Positions 15,109 to 22,558 of a stretch of 33,306 nucleotides of DNA are shown here, piece after piece. The stretch's first letter is position 1, and the number at the start of each line of letters is the position of its first letter. Made by a program: the position numbers and the translations under genes. Under the pieces are notes generated by a model. The model was not told where the DNA came from and made no database searches. It saw only the letters and a list, made by a program, of their open reading frames with translations. This stretch comes from Schumannella sp. (lineage in GTDB: Bacteria > Actinomycetota > Actinomycetes > Actinomycetales > Microbacteriaceae): the NCBI GenBank assembly GCA_025463555.1, contig JAODAS010000008.1:1-33306 (forward strand). Direction: 5' to 3'.

Positions 15109-15207
15109 CTACTTCTTGTTGCGACGCTGGTGACGCGTCTTGCGAAGCAGTTTGCGGTGCTTCTTCTTCGCCATGCGCTTGCGGCGCTTCTTGATGACGG
15201 AACCCAT
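15109..15207 (-). CDS. Small ribosomal subunit protein bS22 (32 residues, AURKAIP1/COX24-like)
   Basis: Translates to 32 residues beginning [19 protein letters not shown] and ending RRNKK, almost wholly basic. It matches the tiny actinobacterial ribosomal protein bS22 found near the decoding region of the mycobacterial 30S subunit, which carries the AURKAIP1/COX24 motif. It is too short for most gene finders. A Shine-Dalgarno sequence GAGGTG is three bases before the ATG, unlike the leaderless neighbours, and a likely TAGGTT -10 at 15262-15267 gives a leader of about 47 bases. The leader holds a perfect 6-bp hairpin at 15229-15245. As in mycobacteria, it is next to a BldC-like HTH gene. Only two bases separate its stop from the HAD stop. 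Confidence 0.92.
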   Translation of the reverse strand: MGSVIKKRRKRMAKKKHRKLLRKTRHQRRNKK

Positions 15208-15228
15208 GTTCACCTCACTCGTCGGATC

Positions 15229-15245
15229 GGACAGGACCGCTGTCC
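15229..15245 (-). promoter_or_regulatory. Hairpin in the bS22 5' leader
   Basis: GGACAG and CTGTCC form a perfect 6-bp stem with a 5-base loop in the mRNA leader, ending about 20 bases before the ATG. Ribosomal protein genes are often autoregulated through such leaders; a role here is inference. Confidence 0.35.
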
Positions 15246-15261
15246 TTACCCGAACCGCGGA

Positions 15262-15267
15262 AACCTA
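15262..15267 (-). promoter_or_regulatory. Candidate -10 element of the bS22 gene
   Basis: TAGGTT on the minus strand, about 55 bases upstream of the bS22 ATG. It would give a leadered transcript, consistent with the Shine-Dalgarno sequence present. Confidence 0.35.
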
Positions 15268-15278
15268 ACCTGCGGAGT

Positions 15279-15482
15279 CTACGCGATGCCCTGCTCGCTC
15301 TGCGAACCGGGCAGTTCGAGAACGGCGGCGAGCGCCGACTCGGGGATGCGGTACGAGCGGCCGAAACGCACGGCGGGCAGCTTGCCCGACTCGACCATGC
15401 GGTACACGGTCATGTTGGAGACGCGCATCATGTCGGCGACCTCGGCGACGGTCAGAAAGCGCACGTCGGACAGATCGGCCAC
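15279..15482 (-). CDS. BldC-like / excisionase-family helix-turn-helix DNA-binding protein
   Basis: A 67-residue MerR-like winged helix protein: VRFLTVAEVADMMRVSNMTVYRMVESGKLPAVRFGRSYRIPESAL. The LTVAEVA.MMRVS.MTVYR core is very close to the mycobacterial protein beside bS22 and to Streptomyces BldC-type regulators, which bind direct repeats of DNA cooperatively. The GTG at 15482 is chosen over longer upstream readings because AGGGGGG, a strong Shine-Dalgarno sequence, is six bases before it. It is probably cotranscribed or neighbour-regulated with bS22, 71 bp downstream. Targets are unknown. Confidence 0.88.
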   Translation of the reverse strand: MADLSDVRFLTVAEVADMMRVSNMTVYRMVESGKLPAVRFGRSYRIPESALAAVLELPGSQSEQGIA

Positions 15483-15581
15483 GCGACACCCCCCTGATCC
15501 GCTTGTGAGTCCTGTGACTCGTGTGACTGGAGTCAACCGCCCCAGAGTATGGGGTCGCGGGCTGCCCGGGCAATCCCCCTT

Positions 15582-16064
15582 TCAGTCGCCGCGGCCCCAT
15601 CGCGGCAGCTTCTCAGAGACACGTCCGGTCACCCGCTTCTGCGCGCCCTGGAGCTTCTCTTGCGCGGCGTCGAGCGCGACTCGTGCCGAATGTGCGGTGT
15701 CCGCGGCGACGCGGCCGACGCGATCACCGACCCCGGCCCCTGCCCACGCGGCGAACACGGTCGACCCGGCCTCGGCATCCGCCCGCGTCTGCTGCCGGGG
15801 CGACTCGTCGAGGAACGGCGCGAGCCAGTCCACGAGCTCGGTCAGGGGCGCGCGGTCGAGCCGGTAGTAGCGGTGCTGCCCCTCTTCGCGCACCGTGACC
15901 AGCCCGCTCTCTCGCAGCCGGGCGAGGTGCTTGGAGACCGTCGGCTGAGGCAGACCCAGCTCGGTGACGAGCTCGGTCACGCTGACCTCCCCGGCGTGGT
16001 GCTCGAGGCGGCTGAGAAGTTCGCGACGGGTGCCGTCGGCGAGCACGTCGAAGATGTCGGCCAT
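15582..16064 (-). CDS. ArsR-family winged-helix transcriptional regulator with C-terminal extension
   Basis: A 160-residue protein. Residues 1-85 form a standard ArsR winged helix (MADIFDVLADGTRRELLSRL, then VSVTELVTELGLPQPTVSKHLARLRESGLVTVREEGQHRYYRL). Residues 86-160 form an Ala/Arg-rich helical extension. There are no cysteines, so it is not a classical thiol metal sensor. It is divergent from trkH with 49 bp between start codons; the shared gap contains TAGGCT for trkH and a TAGTTA/TACCCT stretch for this gene. Control of the potassium uptake pair is a reasonable inference. Confidence 0.87.
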   Translation of the reverse strand: MADIFDVLADGTRRELLSRLEHHAGEVSVTELVTELGLPQPTVSKHLARLRESGLVTVREEGQHRYYRLDRAPLTELVDWLAPFLDESPRQQTRADAEAGSTVFAAWAGAGVGDRVGRVAADTAHSARVALDAAQEKLQGAQKRVTGRVSEKLPRWGRGD

Positions 16065-16077
16065 ACCCCAGGGTAAC

Positions 16078-16083
16078 TAGGCT
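16078..16083 (+). promoter_or_regulatory. Candidate -10 element of trkH-trkA
   Basis: TAGGCT predicts a start near 16090 and a short leader of about 24 bases carrying the Shine-Dalgarno AAGGGGA before the trkH ATG. It overlaps the likely minus-strand promoter of the ArsR-family gene, so binding of that regulator would affect both. Confidence 0.4.
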
Positions 16084-16113
16084 TCCAAGGATCGGGACAT
16101 AAGGGGATGTGAG

Positions 16114-17538
16114 ATGGCACTCAAGCCGGTGCTGCACGAGACGCTCCCCGCACGGGCACTCGATGCGGTCGGGGATTTCGCCTTCCGCACCCCGGCGCGG
16201 TTCGCGATCCTGGTGTTCGCCGGTCTGGTGGGACTGTTCACGGTCCTGTTCTCCCTGCCGGTGGCGACCACCTCGGGCGAGCAGGCTCCCTTCGTCGACT
16301 CCCTGTTCACCGCTGTCTCGGTGATCTGCGTGACCGGGCTCGCAACCGTGGACATGGCGACGTTCTGGTCGCCGGTCGGGCACCTGTTCGTCTTCATCGG
16401 GGTCGAGATCGGCGGCATCGGCGTGCTGACACTCGCCTCGATCCTGGGCCTGATCATCAGCCGCCGGCTGGGTCTGCGGCAGAAGCTGCTGGCGGCAGGG
16501 GACGCGAACCCGCTGCGGATCCGCAAGGGTCCGGTCAACGAGGGACAGGCGGTGCGGCTGGGCGAGACCGGCGGCCTGCTCGCCACCGTCGCCGTCAGCG
16601 TGCTGGCGATCGAGGCGATCGTCGCGGTGCTGCTGTTCCCGCGCATGCTGATCGAAGGGGTCGCGCCGCTCGACGCGGCGTGGCAGTCGGTCTACACGGC
16701 GGCGATGGCGTTCACGAACACGGGCTTCCTTCCCACCAGCGCCGGGCTCACCCCGTACGCCCATGACGTGTGGTTCCTATCGGTGCTCATGCTCGGCGTC
16801 ACGTTCGGGGCGATCGGCTTCCCGGTGATCTACGCGCTCAGCCGCAACCTGCGCCGGCCCAAACGCTGGTCCCTGCACGTCAAGCTCACCCTCATCACGT
16901 TCGCCCTGCTGCTGGTCGGCGGGGCGATCGCCTACTTCGCGCTCGAATTCGCCAACCCGCGGACCATGGCGGACCTCGATCCCGGCCAGCGCATCCTGCA
17001 GTCCTTCTTCATCTCGTCGATGGCGCGCTCGGGAGGCTTCGCCACGCTCGACATGGGCCAGCTCGACGGATCGAGCCTGCTCGTCACCGACATGCTCATG
17101 TTCATCGGCGGCGGGTCGGCATCGACGGCCGGCGGCATCAAGGTGACGACGCTGGCCATCCTGTTCCTCGCCGCTTTCGCCGAGGCACGCGGAAGCGAGG
17201 AGATGGAGGCGTACGACCGCCGCATCCCGTCCGACGTGCTGCGCCTCGCCGTCAGCGTGGTGCTGTGGGGCGCCACCACTGTCGCGGCGGCGAGCATCGC
17301 CCTCATGCTGATCAACGACGAGCCACTGGACTACGTGCTGTTCGATGTGATCAGCGCGTTCGCGACCTGCGGTCTTTCCACCGGCTTCACCCAGAACGCG
17401 GGCGATGCGTCGCAGTACGTGCTCGCGGCCACCATGTTCCTGGGACGCATCGGTACTGTGACTCTCGCCGCGGCACTCGCGGCGAGCACACGGCGGCAGT
17501 TGTTCCGCCGAGCAGAAGAGAGGCCCATCGTTGGTTGA
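16114..17538 (+). CDS. trkH: TrkH/KtrB-family potassium uptake membrane protein
   Basis: The 474-residue pore subunit of a Trk/Ktr potassium transporter. Four pore-loop repeats with the selectivity-filter glycine are visible: AVSVICVTGLATVD, AAMAFTNTGFLPTS, ISSMARSGGFATLDMG and VISAFATCGLSTGF. The length and the single small RCK partner encoded next to it fit the KtrAB type more than the large TrkH-TrkA type. It overlaps trkA by eight bases. A good Shine-Dalgarno sequence (AAGGGGA, six bases from the ATG) sets the start. Confidence 0.95.
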   Translation: MALKPVLHETLPARALDAVGDFAFRTPARFAILVFAGLVGLFTVLFSLPVATTSGEQAPFVDSLFTAVSVICVTGLATVDMATFWSPVGHLFVFIGVEIGGIGVLTLASILGLIISRRLGLRQKLLAAGDANPLRIRKGPVNEGQAVRLGETGGLLATVAVSVLAIEAIVAVLLFPRMLIEGVAPLDAAWQSVYTAAMAFTNTGFLPTSAGLTPYAHDVWFLSVLMLGVTFGAIGFPVIYALSRNLRRPKRWSLHVKLTLITFALLLVGGAIAYFALEFANPRTMADLDPGQRILQSFFISSMARSGGFATLDMGQLDGSSLLVTDMLMFIGGGSASTAGGIKVTTLAILFLAAFAEARGSEEMEAYDRRIPSDVLRLAVSVVLWGATTVAAASIALMLINDEPLDYVLFDVISAFATCGLSTGFTQNAGDASQYVLAATMFLGRIGTVTLAAALAASTRRQLFRRAEERPIVG

Positions 17539-18202
17539 CAAGATCGCGCACGACGCGCCCGTCCTGGTCATCGGACTCGGCCGGTTCGGCGCCGCCACCG
17601 CCGGGCAGCTCGCGCGGCTCGACCGCGACGTGCTCGCGGTCGATGAAGACCAGACGCTCGTGCAGAAGTGGTCCGAGCGCGTCACCCACGCCGTGCAGGC
17701 CGACGCGCGTTCCATCGACGCGCTGCGCCAGATCGGCGCTCAGGACTTCTCGATCGCCGTCGTCGCGGTCGGCTCCTCGATCGAAGCGTCGGTGCTGATC
17801 ACGGCCAACCTGGTCGACCTCAAGATCCCGCAGATCTGGGCGAAGGCGATCAGCCAGTCGCACGGCAAGATCCTGTCGCGCATCGGCGCGAACCACGTCA
17901 TCTATCCCGAGGCGGAGGCGGGTGAGCGTGTCGCCCATCTGGTGTCGGGCCGGATGATCGACTTCATCGAATTCGACGACGACTTCGCGATCGTCAAGAT
18001 GTACCCGCCGAAGCCGATCCGCGGCATGACGCTGGCGGAGTCGTCCGTGCGTCGCAAGTACGGCATCACGGTGGTCGGCGTGAAGAGCCCCGGCAAGGAG
18101 TTCACCTACGCGACCGCCGACACGGTGATCTCGAACCACGACCTGATCATCGCCTCGGGCAACACGAGCGACCTGGACCGCTTCGCCGCGCTCAACTCCT
18201 GA
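17531..18202 (+). CDS. trkA: TrkA/KtrA-family cytoplasmic potassium channel regulator
   Basis: A 223-residue protein with one RCK_N and one RCK_C domain. RCK_N is a Rossmann fold beginning VLVIGLGRFGAATAGQLARL (GxGxxG near 13-18), with acidic VLAVDEDQ ending the second strand and VQADARSIDALRQIG following. RCK_C is about residues 140-223. Such proteins bind ATP/ADP or NAD(H) and c-di-AMP and gate the TrkH/KtrB pore. Start is TTG at 17531, with AGAGAGG seven bases upstream, overlapping the end of trkH. Confidence 0.94.
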   Translation: MVDKIAHDAPVLVIGLGRFGAATAGQLARLDRDVLAVDEDQTLVQKWSERVTHAVQADARSIDALRQIGAQDFSIAVVAVGSSIEASVLITANLVDLKIPQIWAKAISQSHGKILSRIGANHVIYPEAEAGERVAHLVSGRMIDFIEFDDDFAIVKMYPPKPIRGMTLAESSVRRKYGITVVGVKSPGKEFTYATADTVISNHDLIIASGNTSDLDRFAALNS

Positions 18203-18211
18203 TCCGGCTGG

Positions 18212-18261
18212 TTGCCCACTTCTGACGCCTCCCGCCAGGGCGAGACGTCAAATGTGGGCAA
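18212..18261. terminator. Long stem-loop between convergent trkA and proC
   Basis: TTGCCCAC...TGACG (18212-18227) pairs with CGTCA...GTGGGCAA (18246-18261), with a three-base internal mismatch and partial pairing further in. It probably terminates one or both convergent transcripts, or is a dispersed palindromic repeat. No U-tract is present. Confidence 0.6.
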
Positions 18262-18266
18262 ACAGC

Positions 18267-18292
18267 GGGGGCTGGGGTGGGGGGGTGGGGGG
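18267..18292 (+). other. Potential G-quadruplex tract at the 3' end of proC
   Basis: Four G-runs of 5, 4, 7 and 6 are separated by loops of only 2, 1 and 1 bases, a strong intramolecular quadruplex pattern on the plus strand. It abuts the proC stop codon (18293-18295) and follows the stem-loop at 18212-18261. Confidence 0.7.
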
Positions 18293-19120
18293 TCAGCGAC
18301 CCTGGGCCATCTGCTCGGCACGGGCGATCGCGGATGCCGTGGCGCGGTCGAACATGGACGTCAGGTCCGCTTCGGCCATCACGCCGATCGCTCGCTCCGT
18401 GGTCCCCTTCGGAGACGTGACCCGCCGCCGCAACTCCTCGGGGCCCACGTCCGCCTGATCCAGCAGCAGGGACGCCCCGAGGAACGTCTGCTCCACCATA
18501 AGCCGCGCCTGAGCCTCGTCGAACCCGAGATGCTGCGCCGCCTCCGTGAGCCGTTCGATCAGGAAGAACACGTACGCGGGCCCGGAGCCGGAGATCGTCG
18601 ACAGCGCATTCATCTGCTCCTCGGGCACCTCGACCACAGCCCCGACTGTCTCGAATAGCGAGCGCACGAGCGCGGCGTCCTCAGCGGAAGCACGCGAGCC
18701 CGCCGCGAGTCCGGTCACCCCGCGCCGCACGATCGACGGAGTGTTCGGCATCGCGCGGAACACCACCTGCGGCACGAGTTCCTCCATCGTCGCGATCGTG
18801 ACCCCCGCCGCGACCGACACGATGTTGGCGTCCGGCTCGAACGCGTCGTGCAGCTCGCGCAGCAGATCCGCGACCATCGCGGGTTTGACGGCGACCAGCA
18901 CCAGACGCGCGCCGATCAGCGCGGCCCGGTTGGCATCCGGATCGGTCTCGCTCGAGAGCGAGGTCACCCCCGCCAGCGACCGCAGCGGAGCCGCCTTCGC
19001 CTCGGAGCGATTGGTGACGGTGATGCCGTCGGCCGGGGCGCCGCTCTGAACCAGGCCCGACAGGATCGCGCCGCCCATCGAGCCTGCTCCGAGGATGGCG
19101 ATACGGGGAAAAGTGCTCAC
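18293..19120 (-). CDS. proC: Pyrroline-5-carboxylate reductase
   Basis: ProC reduces pyrroline-5-carboxylate to proline with NAD(P)H. The 275-residue protein starts VSTFPRIAILGAGSMGGAIL, with the Rossmann GxGxMG loop at 10-15. It has LVAVKPAMVADLL, FRAMPNTPSIVRRGVTGL, and the family signature in the C-terminal dimer domain ALSTISGSGPAYVFFLIERLTEAAQHLG, plus VTSPKGTTERAI. The GTG at 19120 is supported by leaderless spacing: TACACT ends seven bases before it, and this -10 overlaps that of the divergent CDF gene. Confidence 0.96.
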   Translation of the reverse strand: MSTFPRIAILGAGSMGGAILSGLVQSGAPADGITVTNRSEAKAAPLRSLAGVTSLSSETDPDANRAALIGARLVLVAVKPAMVADLLRELHDAFEPDANIVSVAAGVTIATMEELVPQVVFRAMPNTPSIVRRGVTGLAAGSRASAEDAALVRSLFETVGAVVEVPEEQMNALSTISGSGPAYVFFLIERLTEAAQHLGFDEAQARLMVEQTFLGASLLLDQADVGPEELRRRVTSPKGTTERAIGVMAEADLTSMFDRATASAIARAEQMAQGR

Positions 19121-19127
19121 AGGGGCG

Positions 19128-19137
19128 AGTGTAGTTT
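19128..19137. promoter_or_regulatory. Overlapping divergent -10 elements (proC / CDF transporter)
   Basis: On the minus strand TACACT (19133-19128) is seven bases before the proC GTG. On the plus strand TAGTTT (19132-19137) is seven bases before the ATG at 19145. They share two base pairs, and the whole gap between start codons is 24 bp, so the two promoters should compete for polymerase. Confidence 0.55.
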
Positions 19138-19144
19138 TGATGCC

Positions 19145-20098
19145 ATGAGCGCAGCCGGCGGGACCAGGGCGATCATCGCGGCCTTCGCCGCCAACCTGGG
19201 CATCGCGCTGACGAAGTTCATCGCGTTCCTGTTCTCGGGTTCCAGTTCGATGCTGGCCGAATCGGTGCACTCGGCGGCCGATTCCGGCAACCAGCTGCTG
19301 CTGCTCGGGGGTCGCAAGTCGCGCAAGGCCGCCGACGCGAAGCACCCGTTCGGCTACGGCCGGGAGCGCTACGTCTACGCGTTCGTGGTGTCGATCATCC
19401 TGTTCACCGTCGGCGGCGTCTTCTCCCTCTACGAGGGTGTCGACAAGCTCAGCCATCCGCACGAGCTCGAGAACCCCTGGCTGCCGATCATCGTGCTCAT
19501 CGTCGCGATCGGGCTCGAAGGCTTCTCGCTGCGCACCGCGGTCAAAGAGAGCAACCACATCCGCGGCACGGAGAGCTGGATCCAGTTCATCCGCCACGCC
19601 AAGCAGCCCGAACTGCCGGTGGTTCTGCTGGAGGATGTCGCTGCCCTCACCGGGCTGGTGTTCGCCTTCGGGGGCGTCGGGCTCACCATCCTGACCGGCG
19701 ACCCCGTGTGGGATGCCATCGGCACCATCGCGATCGGGGTCCTGCTGGTGGCGGTTGCGGTCGTCCTCGGAATCGAGACGAAGAGCCTGCTGGTGGGCGA
19801 GGGGGCCAGCCGCGCCGACGTCGACAAGATCCGCGACGCATTCAACGCGAGCACCCGCGTCGAGGCGCTGATCCACATGAAGACGCTGTACCTCGGACCC
19901 GACGAGTTGCTGGTCGCCGCGAAGGTGGCGTTCCCCAAGACGACCCGGGTGGCCGATGTCGCGCGGGCGATCAACGAAGTCGAGGCCGAGATCCGGGCGG
20001 CCGTGCCGGTGGCACGCGTGATCTACATCGAACCCGACATCTACCAGCCGAGCGCGACTCCCTCGACCGACGCCATCGTGATCAAGGGTGCCGACTAG
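19145..20098 (+). CDS. Cation diffusion facilitator (CDF) family metal transporter, ZNT9-like
   Basis: A 317-residue membrane transporter, probably exporting a divalent metal in exchange for protons. Helices are at about 8-30, 38-56, 76-97, 112-128, 158-176 and 182-204, followed by a cytoplasmic C-terminal domain. The transport-site motif in helix 2 is HSAAD (His42, Asp46). Helix 5 carries LLEDVAALTG (Glu163, Asp164) where zinc/iron exporters have His-Asp, as in the ZNT9-like subgroup. Metal specificity cannot be told. It is leaderless and divergent from proC. Confidence 0.88.
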   Translation: MSAAGGTRAIIAAFAANLGIALTKFIAFLFSGSSSMLAESVHSAADSGNQLLLLGGRKSRKAADAKHPFGYGRERYVYAFVVSIILFTVGGVFSLYEGVDKLSHPHELENPWLPIIVLIVAIGLEGFSLRTAVKESNHIRGTESWIQFIRHAKQPELPVVLLEDVAALTGLVFAFGGVGLTILTGDPVWDAIGTIAIGVLLVAVAVVLGIETKSLLVGEGASRADVDKIRDAFNASTRVEALIHMKTLYLGPDELLVAAKVAFPKTTRVADVARAINEVEAEIRAAVPVARVIYIEPDIYQPSATPSTDAIVIKGAD

Positions 20099-20153
20099 AT
20101 CACGAACGGGGCGCACCGCGCGCGTCCTACAGGAACTGCTCAGATGACGCCGC

Positions 20154-20159
20154 TACGGT
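20154..20159 (+). promoter_or_regulatory. -10 element of the leaderless LCP gene
   Basis: TACGGT ends exactly seven bases before the GTG at 20167, deciding this start over longer upstream readings. Confidence 0.5.
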
Positions 20160-20166
20160 TCCCGAC

Positions 20167-21348
20167 GTGAACATCCCTGCGCGGCACGGCCGTCTCCCCC
20201 GCCGGAGCGCGGTGAAGCCCATCGTGGCTGTCATCGCCTCCGTCCTCGGCGTCGTGCTGGCCGCCACCGGATCCGTCGCGGCGATCGCCGCGTGGCAACT
20301 CGCCAACAGCTTCGGGCCCGGAGTCGTCATCGAGTCGGAGGGCGAGGCGCCGCCCGCCGTCGGCCCCATCGACGGTCCGGTCAACATCCTGCTCGTCGGC
20401 AGCGACTCCGGTGGCGGAAACGCCGACTACGGCCAGCGCGGCGAGAACCTCAACGACGTCACCATGCTCTTGCACATCTCGCCCGTCTCGCACACCGCCA
20501 TCGCGGTGAGCTTCCCGCGCGACATGTTCGTGCCCATCAGCGGCTGCAAGAGCAACCCCGGGACGCGAAAGATCAACGAGGCTCTGTTCAACGGCGGACT
20601 CGCGTGCGCGGTGTCGACGGTCGAGGCGCTCACCGGCCAGAACATCGGCTACGCGGCGCAGATCGAATTCGACGGCGTCATCGCGATGTCGGATGCCGTC
20701 GGCGGCGTCACCGTGTGCGTCGCCGAGCCCATCCACGACCTGCAGATCCACCTCGACATGGAGGTCGGCCAGCACACCATCGGCGGCTTCACCGCGCTGC
20801 AGTTCCTGCGCAGCCGTCACGGCGTCGGCGACGGCAGCGACACCGGCCGCATCGGCAACCAGCAGCTGTTCCTGTCGGCGCTCATGCGCAAGATCAAATC
20901 CGAGGGGACGCTGACGAACCCGATCACCGTCTACGCGCTGGCCAAAGCCGCCGCGTCGAACATGACCCTCAGCTCCTCCCTCAGCTCGCTCGACACGATG
21001 GCCTCCATGGCGCTGGCCGTCAAAGACATCCCGCTCAAGAACATCGCGTTCGTGACCTACCCCAGCGGGTCGGGCACATTCCAGGGTCAGGACGGCGTGC
21101 TGCCCCACACAGGCGACGCGCAGGTGCTGATGGATGCCATCGGGGCCGACGCGCAGATCGTGGTCACCGGAAAGCCGGGTGGCGGTGCCGTCGCCGGCGA
21201 CGACATCGTCGAGACTCCGACACCCGACCCCAGCGGCTCGGGCGCGCCCACCATCGCTCCGCAGACACCGGACGTGGTGAAGCTGCCCTCCACCATCAGC
21301 GGTCAGCAGGCGACAGAGCAGACCTGCACCAACGGCAACACCTTCTAG
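20167..21348 (+). CDS. LytR-CpsA-Psr (LCP) family cell wall glycopolymer transferase
   Basis: A 393-residue membrane-anchored protein. A basic N-terminus and one helix (about 19-45) are followed by the extracellular LCP domain, with VNILLVGSDSG, NDVTMLLHISPVSHTAIAVSFPRDMFVPISGC, KINEALFNGG, FDGVIAMSDAVGGVTVCV, and FLRSRHGVGDGSDTGRIGNQQLFLSAL carrying the Arg residues that bind polyprenyl pyrophosphate. LCP enzymes attach teichoic acid-like polymers or arabinogalactan to peptidoglycan. A Pro/Thr/Ser/Gly-rich tail (about 345-380) with two or three cysteines overall suggests an extracytoplasmic disulfide. It converges on tadA, with 11 bp between the stops. Confidence 0.93.
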   Translation: MNIPARHGRLPRRSAVKPIVAVIASVLGVVLAATGSVAAIAAWQLANSFGPGVVIESEGEAPPAVGPIDGPVNILLVGSDSGGGNADYGQRGENLNDVTMLLHISPVSHTAIAVSFPRDMFVPISGCKSNPGTRKINEALFNGGLACAVSTVEALTGQNIGYAAQIEFDGVIAMSDAVGGVTVCVAEPIHDLQIHLDMEVGQHTIGGFTALQFLRSRHGVGDGSDTGRIGNQQLFLSALMRKIKSEGTLTNPITVYALAKAAASNMTLSSSLSSLDTMASMALAVKDIPLKNIAFVTYPSGSGTFQGQDGVLPHTGDAQVLMDAIGADAQIVVTGKPGGGAVAGDDIVETPTPDPSGSGAPTIAPQTPDVVKLPSTISGQQATEQTCTNGNTF

Positions 21349-21359
21349 CCGCCGCGCGT

Positions 21360-21824
21360 CTACGACTCCGACGCGCGCCGTTCCGCGAAGAACCGGGTGA
21401 GCAGTGCTGCGCCGTCGTCGGCCAGCACCCCCGAGGTGACCTCGACCCGGTGCGGCAGGCGTCGGTCACGCAGCAGGTCGTGCACGCTGCCGACCGCCCC
21501 CGCCTTCACATCCCACGCTCCGAACACCAGCCGCGGGATCCGGGCCGCCAGGATCGCGCCGGCACAGAGCACGCAGGGCTCCAGGGTCACGACGAGGGTG
21601 GTGTCGTCGAGATGCCATGCGCCACGGCGCTCCGCGGCGCGGCGGATGGCCAGCACCTCGGCATGCGCCGTGGGATCGTGCAGCGCCTCCCGCTCGTTGT
21701 GGGCGTGCGCGAGCACCGAGCCGTCTGAGTCGAGCAGAACCGCTCCCACGGGCACATCGCCCGACAGAAGAGCCAGCTCGGCTTCGGCCAGAGCTGCGCG
21801 CATCGCATGCTCGAGATCCAGCAT
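21360..21824 (-). CDS. tadA: tRNA-specific adenosine(34) deaminase
   Basis: TadA converts A34 to inosine in the tRNA(Arg) ACG anticodon. The 154-residue protein shows the zinc and proton-shuttle motif [15 protein letters not shown] (HAE near 53-55), [13 protein letters not shown] (PCxxC near 83-87), VPVGAVLL at the N-terminus and a [15 protein letters not shown] loop, all typical. The ATG at 21824 is preceded by a purine-rich Shine-Dalgarno region (GGGAAGGGGCGAG). It is divergent from upp. Confidence 0.94.
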   Translation of the reverse strand: MLDLEHAMRAALAEAELALLSGDVPVGAVLLDSDGSVLAHAHNEREALHDPTAHAEVLAIRRAAERRGAWHLDDTTLVVTLEPCVLCAGAILAARIPRLVFGAWDVKAGAVGSVHDLLRDRRLPHRVEVTSGVLADDGAALLTRFFAERRASES

Positions 21825-21865
21825 CCGCTCGCCCCTTCCCTCACCGTGGGTGTCGCCCCTGGCGT

Positions 21866-21871
21866 TAGGGT
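21866..21871 (+). promoter_or_regulatory. -10 element of leaderless upp
   Basis: TAGGGT ends seven bases before the ATG at 21879. It fixes that ATG against longer upstream readings of the frame. Confidence 0.5.
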
Positions 21872-21878
21872 CGAGCGT

Positions 21879-22511
21879 ATGCGAGTGCACGTGGCCGACC
21901 GCCCCCTGATCACCCACAAGCTGACGGTCCTGCGCGACGAGAAGACGCCGTCGCCCACGTTCCGGGCGCTGGCCGAAGAGCTGGTCACGCTGCTGGCGTA
22001 TGAGGCGACCCGCAACGTCCGCACGACCCCGGTCACGGTCACCACGCCGGTCGCGCAGGCGAAGGGTCTGGCCCTCGCCGAGCCGCGCCCGCTGGTGGTC
22101 CCCATCCTGCGTGCGGGGCTCGGGATGCTGGAGGGCATGGTCAAGCTGGTCCCGACCGCAGAGGTCGGCTTCCTCGGCATGGTGCGCAACGAGGAGACGC
22201 TTCAGCCCGACATCTACGCGGAGCGCCTGCCCGACGACCTGGCCAACCGGCAGTGCTTCGTGCTCGACCCCATGCTCGCCACCGGAGGGTCGCTGATCGC
22301 CGCGATCGAGTACCTCTTCGCACGCGGAGCAGTGGATGTCACCGCCGTCTGCCTCATCGGCGCGCCCGAGGGCCTCGAGGCGGTCCGGAAGGCCACCGAG
22401 GGCCGCGAGGTCACCATCGTGCTGGGCGCCCTGGACGAGAAGCTCAACGAGGTCGGCTACATCGTTCCCGGGCTCGGCGACGCCGGCGACCGGCTCTACG
22501 GGACCGTTTAG
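21879..22511 (+). CDS. upp: Uracil phosphoribosyltransferase
   Basis: Upp salvages uracil, forming UMP from PRPP. The 210-residue protein starts [20 protein letters not shown], a typical Upp start, and has [14 protein letters not shown] (about 74-87), the PRPP-binding loop [20 protein letters not shown] (about 127-146), and a C-terminal [17 protein letters not shown] that binds uracil. It is leaderless. The tadA-upp divergent pair links two small nucleobase enzymes by position only. Confidence 0.97.
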   Translation: MRVHVADRPLITHKLTVLRDEKTPSPTFRALAEELVTLLAYEATRNVRTTPVTVTTPVAQAKGLALAEPRPLVVPILRAGLGMLEGMVKLVPTAEVGFLGMVRNEETLQPDIYAERLPDDLANRQCFVLDPMLATGGSLIAAIEYLFARGAVDVTAVCLIGAPEGLEAVRKATEGREVTIVLGALDEKLNEVGYIVPGLGDAGDRLYGTV

Positions 22512-22521
22512 GCATCCTGCA

Positions 22522-22556
22522 GTTGCATTAATTGCGTCCGTGCAACAAAATTGCAC
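22522..22556 (+). promoter_or_regulatory. Promoter with overlapping TTGCA palindromes
   Basis: The -35 TTGCAT (22523-22528), 17-bp spacer and -10 CAAAAT (22546-22551) form a good promoter, with the predicted start at the ATG at 22559. The sequence GTGCAA-5-TTGCAC (22540-22556) is a perfect dyad over the -10, and GTTGCA/TGCAAC (22522-22527 and 22541-22546) is a second one. A repressor site is likely. Confidence 0.5.
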
Positions 22557-22558
22557 GC

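Noticed and set aside
19121-20116. Upstream extension of the proC frame opposite the CDF gene
   Set aside because: The proC GTG at 19120 starts the Rossmann fold at the normal distance and has a leaderless promoter; the extension is antisense to a clear transporter gene.
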